Part shown: positions 26,426-35,056 of the stretch, one piece after another | How positions within the stretch are numbered: position 1 is the stretch's first letter | Layout: each line of letters begins with the position of its first letter | Origin: Lachnospiraceae bacterium | GTDB taxonomy: Bacteria > Bacillota > Clostridia > Lachnospirales > Lachnospiraceae | NCBI GenBank assembly: GCA_017448245.1 | Contig: JAFSLV010000044.1 | Coordinates: forward strand, 1 to 64,000 | DNA length: 64,000 nt | Reading direction: 5' to 3' | Translations under genes and position numbers: made by a program | Notes under the pieces: model-generated | What the model was told of the DNA's origin: nothing | Databases searched by the model: none | The model's input: only the letters and a program-made list of their open reading frames with translations

Positions 26426-29400
26426 ATGAACAGAGTCGGTACGGTGGAGCCTCAGGCACAGGAATTGTCCACACAACAGACCAAATACCGCGATCTGCAG
26501 GGAACAAAGGAGGCGCATGCGCCGACAGGCGGCGTGCAGCGTCCGGATGTATTTGCGGGCGGCTTAAAGACCGGACACGCGCTTCAGGAAAGCGCTTACG
26601 CATCCAAAAAGACCGCGTGGACTGAAGGAATGGCGGCCGGAGACAAGTCGTTGTCCGCCATGCGCGATATGGACGTGGTGCTTTCGCACATGCTTTCTCC
26701 CGCGGATTACCGTAAGGCCAAGGAAGAGGGATATGACCCCGCGGAAATAGATGCCAAAGAAACCGTGACCATTGTCGACCATATCAAGGCTTCCCTTTTA
26801 CAGTCCGGGCAACAGATCAGCGGCGTAACGGATGATCTGAGCACAGAGCAGTTGCGTGCCATTACGGGAAGCGAGGCGTACGCAAGGCAGCTGCAGACGG
26901 CATTTTACGAAAATGATCTGCCCCTGACACGGGAAAATGTCCTGTCCGTGCAGGAGGCGTTACAAAGAGCGGGAGAGCTTACGCCCGTCGGAAGCGAAAC
27001 GATGCTGTACATGGTTGAGAACGGCCTTCGGCCCACGATCGACAATCTGTATCTGGCGTCGCATTCCGCCAGGGGACGCGCGGACAAAGGCGAAGGGTTT
27101 TTTGCGCAGGATAAGGGGTATCTTGCGCAATCCGCACAGGGACAGGATATGGAGGCGCTTGCTTCGCAGATCGGCCAGGTGATCGAAAAGGCCGGATTCG
27201 ATCCCGCGGACAAGACGGTGCAGAAGGAGGCAAAGGAACTGGTCGCGGCAGGGATTGCCCTGACCACGGATCATCTGAAGGCGGCACATGATCTGTATGC
27301 GCTGCGCCTGCCTGCGGAAAGCGGAGACGTCATTACGGCGGCGGCTTGTGCGCTGGCGGAAGGAAAGGAAGCGACAAAGGCCGATTTGTCGGATCCGGTC
27401 AGTATCCTCCATAAGGCCCATGAAATCGACACCCGGACAAAAGCGCTTACCGACGAGGATCTCAAGACGGCGGTTGCGTTCAAGGATACGGATACGAAAG
27501 AAGCGCTGAGCCTCGGGGAGATATTCCGTGCGGCGGAGCAAAGGAAGGTGCAGGAAGGGGAGGCACTTGCAAAAGACGCGTCCCGGACTGCGGTGTCCGA
27601 AAGCGATCCGCGGTTTATGCAGGCAAGGATGCAGCTGGAGGAAGTGCGTTTTTCGATGAGCGTAAGCGCCAATCTCACGCTGTTACGTTCGGGCTTTACG
27701 ATCGATACGGCGCCGATGCAAGAGCTGATCACGCGTCTGCAGGAGGCGATCGGGGAACAGGCACGGGCTTTGTTTGAGGGAGTTGAATCATCCGCGACGC
27801 AGATGCGTGCGGAATTCGCGATGTCCGCGTCCGTGGAAATAACGGATCCTGCGGGAAAATACCGTCTCTATCAGGAGACCAATGTCAAGGTCTCTTATCT
27901 GCGTACACAGATGCCTGTCGGCGTGATCGGCGCACTGAAGGACGAATTCCGCACGGATACACTCGATGACATCTTTTCGAGGGCACAGACGTGGAAGACG
28001 GCGGACAAGGCGTACGAATCCATGCAGACGGAAGTGCGCAGGGATCTGGGGGACAGCATCAAAAAGGCTTTTCGTAATGCGGATGCGCTGCTCGAAGAGA
28101 TCGGTATGCAACCGAGTGCCGACCGTCTGCGTGCGGTACGGATTCTTGCCTATAACCGGATGGAAGTGACGGCCACAAATGTCGAAAAGGTGAGCGCATA
28201 CGATGCCCGCCTCAACGAGGTGCTCGACGCCTTAAAGCCGGCGGCGGTGCTGGATCTGATCAGAAGCGGCAAAAACCCGTTGTCTATGACGCTCGAAGAG
28301 CTTGCCGCCGAGCTGAGGGAAAGGGAAGGATCACAGGAAGGCGCATCGTCCAAGTACAGCAGATTCCTCTACCAGCTCGAACGGCAGCAGTCGATCAGCG
28401 AGGCGGAGCGTACCTCCTATATCGGCATCTACCGGATGTTTGAGACGTTGCAGCGCACCGATCACGCGGCGATCGGAACACTCCTTGAGACCGGAGCCGA
28501 GATGACGATCAAAAACCTGCTTACGGCTACAAGGACGCTTCGTACACAGGATGGGAAAGGGATATCGCTGACAGCCGATGACGGGGCGGACGGATATAAA
28601 ATAACACGCGGCACCGAATCGATTGACACACAGATCGGGGCCGCCTTCCGGTACTACAGCGCCAAGGCAGAAACGGCCTTCGAACATCTGGCACCGGAAA
28701 AATTACAAATGATATCCAATCCGGAGGGAACACTTCTACCGGAATTTGCGGAGCAGATGGAAACCCTGCCGGAGGATACGGCCGCCGCTGCGGCCTATGA
28801 TGCGGAGCAGCTGCAGGCCCTGCGGGAGACCATGGCACAGGCGGAAAATAATATAACAAGCGGTTTCGATATTGTGGAACACCTGCGATCCGGTGACCTG
28901 CCGGTTACCGCTACCAACATGGAAGCCATGCAGGCATTGCGTGCGGCGGGCAGCAGGAAGACACCGCGCACGCTGTGGGAGGAAATAAAGGAACTGACCG
29001 GAGATAAAAAAACAAGCGATATCACAGAGGAGGCAACACGGACGCTGGCGGATCTTCCGGCCTCCGACGGGGAACCGGAGATGGCGTACCGCGCACAGAC
29101 GGAGACGTTGTCCCGGACCATAAAAGAACAGATGTTATTAAACGAGACCGGCTATGTGGACCATCGCGCCATGTCGTTGATGCACCGCGCACTGTCCGTG
29201 GCGGGACATATGGCGGAACGGGGCAGCTTTGAGATTCCGGTGGAAAAGGACGGTCGCACGATCTCCATGCATGTGACGCTGCAATCATCCGCGGATGCTT
29301 CGGGGCGCGCCATAGTGACCATTGAAACGGAAAGCATGGGAACGATCGGGGCGCAGATCGGCGTAGCGGACGGAGCGCTGAGCAGCATGATTTCCACGGA

Positions 29401-29620
29401 TTACGGCGAGACGCCGCAGGTGAAACGCTATCTCGGGGAGGTGCGCGCGCGCTTCTGCGCGGAGGTGAGGCGCGTGCTTCCCGCGCTGCAGACGGAGGAA
29501 GGATCGCAATCGCTCCTCTATCATGTAACGCCTTTTTCCGGCGCACCCGGGGGACATACGGAACGCACACGGGCAAAAACACTGATCACGCTTGCAACGG
29601 CCTTTGCAAAGGCCGTATGA
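26426..29620 (+). CDS. Large DUF6240-like protein upstream of flagellin (FliK-like C-terminus)
   Basis: A 1064-residue protein, soluble, with no signal peptide. Repeated helical units carry recurring phrases such as DLPLTRENVLSVQEALQ, VENGLRPTIDNLYLASHSA and DLPVTATNMEAMQALR, matching what I recall of lachnospiral DUF6240 proteins encoded near flagellar genes. The last roughly 130 residues (RGSFEIPVEKDG, IVTIETESMGTIGAQIGV) resemble the hook-length control FliK C-terminal domain. A hook-ruler or flagellar secretion role is inferred. The start was chosen at the ATG after GAGG (26417-26420), beyond the glgB terminator; ATG 26387 is the alternative. Confidence 0.7.
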   Translation: MNRVGTVEPQAQELSTQQTKYRDLQGTKEAHAPTGGVQRPDVFAGGLKTGHALQESAYASKKTAWTEGMAAGDKSLSAMRDMDVVLSHMLSPADYRKAKEEGYDPAEIDAKETVTIVDHIKASLLQSGQQISGVTDDLSTEQLRAITGSEAYARQLQTAFYENDLPLTRENVLSVQEALQRAGELTPVGSETMLYMVENGLRPTIDNLYLASHSARGRADKGEGFFAQDKGYLAQSAQGQDMEALASQIGQVIEKAGFDPADKTVQKEAKELVAAGIALTTDHLKAAHDLYALRLPAESGDVITAAACALAEGKEATKADLSDPVSILHKAHEIDTRTKALTDEDLKTAVAFKDTDTKEALSLGEIFRAAEQRKVQEGEALAKDASRTAVSESDPRFMQARMQLEEVRFSMSVSANLTLLRSGFTIDTAPMQELITRLQEAIGEQARALFEGVESSATQMRAEFAMSASVEITDPAGKYRLYQETNVKVSYLRTQMPVGVIGALKDEFRTDTLDDIFSRAQTWKTADKAYESMQTEVRRDLGDSIKKAFRNADALLEEIGMQPSADRLRAVRILAYNRMEVTATNVEKVSAYDARLNEVLDALKPAAVLDLIRSGKNPLSMTLEELAAELREREGSQEGASSKYSRFLYQLERQQSISEAERTSYIGIYRMFETLQRTDHAAIGTLLETGAEMTIKNLLTATRTLRTQDGKGISLTADDGADGYKITRGTESIDTQIGAAFRYYSAKAETAFEHLAPEKLQMISNPEGTLLPEFAEQMETLPEDTAAAAAYDAEQLQALRETMAQAENNITSGFDIVEHLRSGDLPVTATNMEAMQALRAAGSRKTPRTLWEEIKELTGDKKTSDITEEATRTLADLPASDGEPEMAYRAQTETLSRTIKEQMLLNETGYVDHRAMSLMHRALSVAGHMAERGSFEIPVEKDGRTISMHVTLQSSADASGRAIVTIETESMGTIGAQIGVADGALSSMISTDYGETPQVKRYLGEVRARFCAEVRRVLPALQTEEGSQSLLYHVTPFSGAPGGHTERTRAKTLITLATAFAKAV

Positions 29621-29657
29621 AGGACGGTAACAGACACGGGGAAGAAAGGAACAACTC

Positions 29658-30857
29658 ATGAAAGTCAATTACAACGCACAGGCAATCATCGCAAACAACA
29701 AGCTGCAGGTCAATGATAAGAAGCTGTCGGAGTCCATCGGCAGACTGTCCACCGGTTTGAAGATCAAAAATGCCAAGGACAATCCTTCGGGACTGGCCAT
29801 GGCCAGACGCATGAACGCACAGATCGCTTCGATGGGCGTCGCGGGGGATTCCGCAAAGGACGGCATCAATATCATCAAGACAGCGGACGGCGTGCTCGGA
29901 GAGATCCATGATATCTTACAGCGCATGAACGAGCTGGCGGTGAAGGGGTCGACCGATACCATCACCAAAACGGACCGCGACTATATCGAAGAGGAATTCC
30001 AGGCGCTCAAGGACGAAATCGAACGCATCGCAAAAACCACGGACTTTAACGGACAGACGATCCTGGACGGGACCTTTGATTACAGGGGATATGCGACGAC
30101 GGGCGGCAATGTGACATCCGGAAAGATCACGGGCGGCACAACCAATCCGGATATCCGCGTCGCCACCTATTCCGACAACATGGCAGGAAAGCAGTATCAG
30201 ATACAGAATCTGAATGTGCAGTATGATGCTACGGAAAAGCAGCTGTTCGGACTGGGAACGGGATCTGCCGTGTCGGTGCTCGATGTTGCCAACAGCGCAA
30301 CGCTCAACATGATTGTAAAACAGGTGGACGGCGATCTGATCAAGCTCGAGGATGATGAAGGTAGAGAGCTGTCCGTCAGTGTGCGCAGCACATACAACGG
30401 GAATATCGAGCTGGATCTGACGGACATCGGTCCGATGTCGATCCAGATCGGCGCCAACGAGGGACAGCTGCTCGATGTGCGCATCCCGGCGATCAACCAG
30501 ACGGCGCTCGGGATCTTCGGGACCAGTCTGAAGAGCAGCCTCAATAATTATGACGGTTCAAAGCTGGTGGAGAGCGAGGCCTCCCGCAAGGCGCTCGATT
30601 CCGTCAAGAATGCGCTTGCCTATGTGTCCACGCTGCGCGCGTCGCTCGGCGCCTACCAGAACCGGCTCGAGCACACGGACGCCAATCTCGATTCCACGAG
30701 CGAAAACATGACGGCCTCCTACTCACAGATCATGGACGTCGATATGGCGGAGGAGATGACGACGTACTCGACGCAGGAGGTACTTGCACAGGCGGGCATT
30801 TCCGTGCTGTCGCAGGCGAACGAACGCGCAAGCCTGGCCTTACAGTTATTACAGTAA
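29658..30857 (+). CDS. hag: Flagellin
   Basis: A 399-residue flagellin, the filament subunit. The N-terminal D0/D1 helices (NKLQVNDKKLSESIGRLSTG, then NAKDNPSGLAMARRMNAQI) and C-terminal D1/D0 (TSENMTASYSQIMDVDMAEE, then SQANERASLALQLLQ) are fully conserved. Residues about 145-300 are the variable, surface-exposed middle. There is no signal peptide, as expected for flagellar type III export. SD is AAAGGA. It is followed 92 nt later by fliS. I see no clear sigma-28 promoter in the 37-nt gap upstream, so transcription may start within the preceding gene. Confidence 0.97.
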   Translation: MKVNYNAQAIIANNKLQVNDKKLSESIGRLSTGLKIKNAKDNPSGLAMARRMNAQIASMGVAGDSAKDGINIIKTADGVLGEIHDILQRMNELAVKGSTDTITKTDRDYIEEEFQALKDEIERIAKTTDFNGQTILDGTFDYRGYATTGGNVTSGKITGGTTNPDIRVATYSDNMAGKQYQIQNLNVQYDATEKQLFGLGTGSAVSVLDVANSATLNMIVKQVDGDLIKLEDDEGRELSVSVRSTYNGNIELDLTDIGPMSIQIGANEGQLLDVRIPAINQTALGIFGTSLKSSLNNYDGSKLVESEASRKALDSVKNALAYVSTLRASLGAYQNRLEHTDANLDSTSENMTASYSQIMDVDMAEEMTTYSTQEVLAQAGISVLSQANERASLALQLLQ

Positions 30858-30949
30858 TGCATGAGGTACAAACAGGACGAAGCACTTGCCGCTGAGTCCG
30901 TAAGAATGCGTCGATGATGACGAGACGCGCTTCCGGCGAAGGAGGAAGC

Positions 30950-31426
30950 ATGACCGACGAGAAGAAACAGGCCTATACGAGAAGAATCAGTTCCGCCACA
31001 AGAACACAGCTCATCACAATCGTCTACGACATGATGCTGGACTATACGGACGAAGCAAAGGAGGCGCTGCGGGAAAAAGATGACGCAAAGCTGCGGTCCG
31101 CGCTGCAGCATGCGCGCGCCTGCCTGGACGATCTGATCCGGAGCCTCGACATGCAGTATGAACTGTCCTTCGGTCTCAGGGAGCTGTATCTCTTTGCCAA
31201 AAAGCAGCTGATACTTGCGGAAGCAAGGCACGATGGCATCTGCATGGAGAATGCAAAGCGCGTGGTGGGACGTATGCGCGAAGCCTGGATACAGATCGAG
31301 GATACGGACGATTCCTTCGCGGCGTTTGACAATGCGCAGACCGTCTATGCGGGACTGACGTACGGGCGCGGGACACTCAACGAGTCCGTGGCGGACCCGC
31401 AGGCAAACCGCGGACTGTGCGTTTGA
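30950..31426 (+). CDS. fliS: Flagellar export chaperone FliS
   Basis: A 158-residue helical protein. The segment YTRRISSATRTQLITIVYDMMLDYTDEA is typical of FliS, which caps the flagellin C-terminus and prevents premature polymerisation. The start at ATG 30950 follows AAGGAGGA; an in-frame ATG at 30914 lacks an SD. The C-terminal 40 residues (YAGLTYGRGTLNESV) extend a little beyond short FliS proteins and look flexible. Placement directly after flagellin supports the call. The 92-nt gap before it shows no gene. Confidence 0.85.
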   Translation: MTDEKKQAYTRRISSATRTQLITIVYDMMLDYTDEAKEALREKDDAKLRSALQHARACLDDLIRSLDMQYELSFGLRELYLFAKKQLILAEARHDGICMENAKRVVGRMREAWIQIEDTDDSFAAFDNAQTVYAGLTYGRGTLNESVADPQANRGLCV

Positions 31427-31498
31427 GCAGGTTGAACAAAAAATAAATACAGCATTTATCGAAAATTAACGAAAAATAAAATAATTGTAAAAACCCCC

Positions 31499-31527
31499 TT
31501 TACAAACCTTCCGGCAAGTGTTACGAT
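31499..31527 (+). promoter_or_regulatory. Promoter of the Tad pilus operon
   Basis: TTTACA (31499-31504) and TACGAT (31522-31527) have 17 bp spacing, preceded by an A/T-rich stretch like an UP element. The imperfect dyad GGCAAGTG ... CACTTGTC (31513-31550) brackets the -10 and start point, a possible operator. Confidence 0.55.
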
Positions 31528-31559
31528 ACGTTTTGTTCGCAGCACTTGTCGCTTTTTCT

Positions 31560-31607
31560 GTGATAAATCTTCGAACGGTGCGGGTATCCTTCTCCGCACG
31601 ATTTCAC
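31560..31607 (+). promoter_or_regulatory. Two-tier hairpin in the Tad operon leader
   Basis: GTGA-(TA)-AATC (31560-31569) pairs with GATTTCAC (31600-31607), and inside it GTGCGG (31578-31583) pairs with CCGCAC (31594-31599). No T tract follows, so it is not a terminator. It does not match the c-di-GMP-I riboswitch core as I remember it. The leader is about 135 nt long. Confidence 0.5.
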
Positions 31608-31667
31608 AAAAACAGGGAACGGGACAGAAACATTCAAAACAGACATACCGAAAGAGAGGATGCATGT

Positions 31668-32087
31668 ATGACGGCATTGGCCATGTACGTCTTTGCCGCC
31701 GGGGCGGCCCTGACGGACGTAAAAAACAACAAAATCTATAACGTATATCTGTTGCCCGGAATAGCGGGCGCACTTTTCATACGTCTTTTTGGCGGAGGAG
31801 GGCCGGCCCTGCTCGGGGGGATTCTCGGAATGGCAGGGATTCTTGCCGTGCTGCTCCCGGTGTATCTGCTCAAGGGACTCCGTGCCGGTGATGTCAAACT
31901 GCTCAGCGCACTGTCGACCTTTACCGGATTCAGGCAGGGGCTGGTGCTCGTCGGGGTTGCCTTTGTGTTGTGTGCGGCCTACGGGATTCTACGTCTGGTC
32001 GTGACGCGCAGGCTGAGCGGAACCGTTCATTTTGCGGTGCCGGTATTGTGTGCGCTGTTGCTGATGCAGGCGGGAGGTGCGGCATGA
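31668..32087 (+). CDS. tadV: Prepilin peptidase (A24), TadV/CpaA-like
   Basis: A 139-residue membrane aspartyl protease that cleaves class III signal peptides of Flp-type pilins. The two catalytic Asp are in ALTDVKNNKI and RAGDVKLLSAL; the second motif has Arg where GxGD usually has Gly, but the Asp is kept. There are about five to six TM segments and no methylase domain, as in TadV/FlaK. The start at ATG 31668 follows GAGAGGA; the long upstream frame crosses the structured leader. It is the first gene of the Tad operon and overlaps tadZ by 4 nt. Confidence 0.85.
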   Translation: MTALAMYVFAAGAALTDVKNNKIYNVYLLPGIAGALFIRLFGGGGPALLGGILGMAGILAVLLPVYLLKGLRAGDVKLLSALSTFTGFRQGLVLVGVAFVLCAAYGILRLVVTRRLSGTVHFAVPVLCALLLMQAGGAA

Positions 32088-33094
32088 AAAAGGCTCGTAT
32101 CGCCATCTGTGATCCGGACCATATCTATCGCGGCCGTCTGCACGGATATCTGCATGCACATATCCGGTTGCCGGTGACGATCGAGGAATACTCGGACCAT
32201 ACCCAAGTGATGCTCCGCGCGGAGGCGGACGCACTGTCCCTGCTGATTCTGAGCGGAGAAGCCGCTCTTGAGAAGCCGCAAGGATGTGAGAACATACTGG
32301 TGCTGACGGACGAGGGAGAGGACCGCGAGGTCACGGAGAGCGGAGTGCGGATCTGCTACCGTTCCAGATACCGTCCGGCGGGGGAGATCGTCAGCCGCAT
32401 TTTGGAATTTCTTGCCGAGGATACGTCTCTTTCGATAAGGATGGAACAGGCGGGCAACAGGCATACAAAGGTCATCGGATACTATTCTCCGATCAAGCGG
32501 TGCATGCAGACATCCAGTGCCCTGTGTACGGGACAGATTCTTGCGGAAAACGCGCGCACCATGTATCTTTCCTTTTCCCCGTTTGCGGGGGAGGATCTTG
32601 CGGGAAAAGACGGGGATCTGTCGGATCTGATGTATTACTATGACTGTGCGAGGGAGCAGCTTCCGATATGGATCGAGCGCATCAAACAGCGCGTCGGAAG
32701 ACTCGAATATATCCCGCCGGCGTCCTCCTATCTGCAGACGGAAGGAATGCAGGCGAGGGATTATATCGGACTCATCCGGGCGATCAGCGAAGAAACGGAC
32801 GTGAAATATCTTTTACTGGATCTTACGGAGACGGTGACGGGACTCTTTGATGTGCTGTCCGTGTGCGATGAGGTCTATACAATCACGGGACACGATATGC
32901 GTGATAAGGAAAAGATCGAAGCATACAGAAGGTGGCTTGCGATGCACGGGGAGGAAGAGCTGTTGGAAAAAACGAGATTTGTCAGGCTGCCGAAGGGGTG
33001 TCCCCTGCCACAGAGCAGGAGGGCACTGCCCGGCGGGATGCTGGCAACGTATCTGTGGCAAAACGACATGATTCCCGCGGGAGGAAAAGAATGA
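32084..33094 (+). CDS. tadZ: TadZ/CpaE-like pilus assembly protein, Walker A degenerate
   Basis: A 336-residue protein. Residues 1-115 look like a pseudo-receiver domain (RIAICDPDHIYRGRLHGYL, then LLILSGEA). The rest is a MinD/ParA-like fold with the switch-like DVKYLLLDLTETVTGLFDVL. The P-loop position reads YSPIKRCMQTSSALCTG, lacking the GKT of related ATPases. TadZ proteins localise the Tad machine to a pole. Loss of the Lys suggests ATP hydrolysis is dispensable. ATG 32084 overlaps the tadV stop by 4 nt. It is followed by tadA with another 4 nt overlap. Confidence 0.8.
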   Translation: MKKARIAICDPDHIYRGRLHGYLHAHIRLPVTIEEYSDHTQVMLRAEADALSLLILSGEAALEKPQGCENILVLTDEGEDREVTESGVRICYRSRYRPAGEIVSRILEFLAEDTSLSIRMEQAGNRHTKVIGYYSPIKRCMQTSSALCTGQILAENARTMYLSFSPFAGEDLAGKDGDLSDLMYYYDCAREQLPIWIERIKQRVGRLEYIPPASSYLQTEGMQARDYIGLIRAISEETDVKYLLLDLTETVTGLFDVLSVCDEVYTITGHDMRDKEKIEAYRRWLAMHGEEELLEKTRFVRLPKGCPLPQSRRALPGGMLATYLWQNDMIPAGGKE

Positions 33095-34335
33095 TGCATC
33101 AGCCGGAAGCCTGCAGAAAAAAAATAAGGGACGAGGTTTTTCATGTTCTCGATCCGGGCAGAGATACGTCGGATGAGGAGATGTATGCGCTGATCGACCG
33201 CTCCATGGCGCAGAATACGTACGTGAGGCAGATGAGTGTTGCACAAAGACGCATGATCCGGAGGGATGTCTTTGCTTCCATCAGGGAACTGGATGTACTG
33301 CAACCGCTCCTCGACGATCCGGAGGTAACGGAAATCATGGTCAACGGACCGGAGCATATCTTTGTGGAAAGGGAGGGGAGGCTTATGAAGCATGAAGCCG
33401 CCTTTTCATCGGCGCAAAAGCTCGAGGATGTGATCCAGCAGATCGTTGCGGGATGCAACCGCGTGGTCAACGAATCCTCACCGATCGTGGATGCCCGTCT
33501 CGCGGACGGATCCAGGGTCAATATTGTACTGCGCACCATCGCGCTGAACGGCCCCGTGATCACGATCAGGCGGTTTCCGAAGGAGCGGATCACGATGGAG
33601 CATCTCATACGCTTCGGTTCGGTCACAAAGGAACTGTGTGCGTATCTGCGGATTCTGGTGCGTGCGGGATACAACATTTTTATCGCCGGCGGCACCGGCA
33701 GCGGAAAGACGACATTTCTGAATGCGTTGTCGGATCACATACCGGAGGATGCGCGCGTGATTACGGTTGAGGATAATGCGGAGCTGCAGATCACACATAT
33801 CCCCAATCTGGTCCGGATGGAGGCACGAAACGCCAATGTGGAGGGGTGCAGGGAAATCACCATAAGGGATCTGATCAAATCCTCGCTCCGCATGCGACCC
33901 GACCGGATCGTCGTGGGCGAGGTCAGGGGAGATGAGGCCATCGATATGGTGCAGGCAATGAATACGGGACACGACGGCTCCATGTCCACGGGACACGCCA
34001 ATTCCACCGTCGACATGCTCGCAAGACTGGAGACAATGATTCTGATGGGAATGGATCTGCCACTTAGCGCGGTCCGGCGGCAGCTGGCGGCAGGAATCGA
34101 TATCATCGTACATCTCGGGCGGCTTCGGGACCGCACGAGGAAGCTTCTTGAGATCAGCGAGGTCACGGGATACGTGGATGCCGCAAGCGGAGAGATTGAA
34201 ACAAAGCCCCTGTTCAGATTCCGTGAGACGGGCACGGGGAGCGACCACAGAATTACGGGGAGGTGGGAAAAGGTACATGCACTGCAAAACACGCAAAAAC
34301 TGGAAGCGGCGGGTCTTGTCCTTCCGGATCTCTAA
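33091..34335 (+). CDS. tadA: Tad pilus secretion ATPase TadA/CpaF
   Basis: A 414-residue type II/IV secretion hexameric ATPase that powers Flp pilus extension. An N-terminal helical domain is followed by the core with Walker A AGGTGSGKTTFLNAL, the Asp box VEDNAELQI, Walker B RPDRIVVGEVRGDEAIDM and the His box TGHDGSMSTGHANS. The start ATG is preceded by GGAGG and overlaps tadZ by 4 nt. The 3' end overlaps tadB by 59 nt. Confidence 0.95.
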   Translation: MMHQPEACRKKIRDEVFHVLDPGRDTSDEEMYALIDRSMAQNTYVRQMSVAQRRMIRRDVFASIRELDVLQPLLDDPEVTEIMVNGPEHIFVEREGRLMKHEAAFSSAQKLEDVIQQIVAGCNRVVNESSPIVDARLADGSRVNIVLRTIALNGPVITIRRFPKERITMEHLIRFGSVTKELCAYLRILVRAGYNIFIAGGTGSGKTTFLNALSDHIPEDARVITVEDNAELQITHIPNLVRMEARNANVEGCREITIRDLIKSSLRMRPDRIVVGEVRGDEAIDMVQAMNTGHDGSMSTGHANSTVDMLARLETMILMGMDLPLSAVRRQLAAGIDIIVHLGRLRDRTRKLLEISEVTGYVDAASGEIETKPLFRFRETGTGSDHRITGRWEKVHALQNTQKLEAAGLVLPDL

Positions 34336-35041
34336 GGAGGATCTGCCGTCCGTTCTCAGGGCAATCATTATTGTCTGTCTGCTCGGAAAACTCTTTTATG
34401 ACTCCTGGATCGGGATTATCGCACTCAGTCCGCTCGGATTCTTATACATCAGACGTGAACAGATACGCATCCGCAAGGATAAAAAGCGAAAACTCGGCAT
34501 CCAGTTCAAGGATGCGATCCTGAGCATTGCGGCTACACAACGCGCCGGGTATTCCGCGGAAAACGCGTTCGGGGAAGCGGTACATGACATGGAAATGCTG
34601 CACGGCAAGGATGCGGACATCGTCAAAGAACTGAAGCGGATCACGCAGGGGCTGCGAAACAACCTGACACTCGAGGAGATGCTCGATGCGTTTGCAAGGC
34701 GCGCGGACCACGCGGACATCACGGAATTTGCGGAGATCTTCCGCGTGGCCAAACGAAACGGCGGCAATATGACCGGTATCATCGCGGACACCGCGGATGT
34801 GATCGCGGACAAAATCGAAACCGAACGACAGATCCATGTCATCATTGCGGCCAAGCGGCTCGAAGCACAGATCATGGAGGTGGTGCCGCTCTTCATCATC
34901 CTCTATGTGGGTGCGACCAATCAGGGGTTTTTTGCACCGCTCTATCACAGTCTGTTCGGCGTTCTGTTTATGAGCGCGGCACTTGCGGTATATCTTTGCG
35001 CCTATCTGATGACGGAAAAGATCATCGCCATTGAGGTATAA
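34277..35041 (+). CDS. tadB: Tad pilus inner-membrane protein TadB (T2SS F family)
   Basis: A 254-residue membrane protein of the type II secretion F family. It has TMs near residues 25-60 and two at the C-terminus (VVPLFIILYVGATNQ and LFGVLFMSAALAVYLCAYL), with the cytoplasmic F domain between (GIQFKDAILSIAATQRAGYS, then RRADHADITEFAEIF). With TadC it forms the platform on which TadA acts. The start is best at ATG 34277 after an AGGTGGGAAAAGG purine stretch, 59 nt inside tadA. Starts further upstream are tadA shadow. Confidence 0.87.
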   Translation: MHCKTRKNWKRRVLSFRISKEDLPSVLRAIIIVCLLGKLFYDSWIGIIALSPLGFLYIRREQIRIRKDKKRKLGIQFKDAILSIAATQRAGYSAENAFGEAVHDMEMLHGKDADIVKELKRITQGLRNNLTLEEMLDAFARRADHADITEFAEIFRVAKRNGGNMTGIIADTADVIADKIETERQIHVIIAAKRLEAQIMEVVPLFIILYVGATNQGFFAPLYHSLFGVLFMSAALAVYLCAYLMTEKIIAIEV

Positions 35042-35056
35042 CCACGGAGGAAATAC

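Noticed and set aside
29621..29657. Sigma-28 promoter for flagellin
   Set aside because: A GCCGTATG element at 29612 resembles the -10 GCCGATAA but no TAAA lies 15 bp upstream, and it falls on a palindrome.
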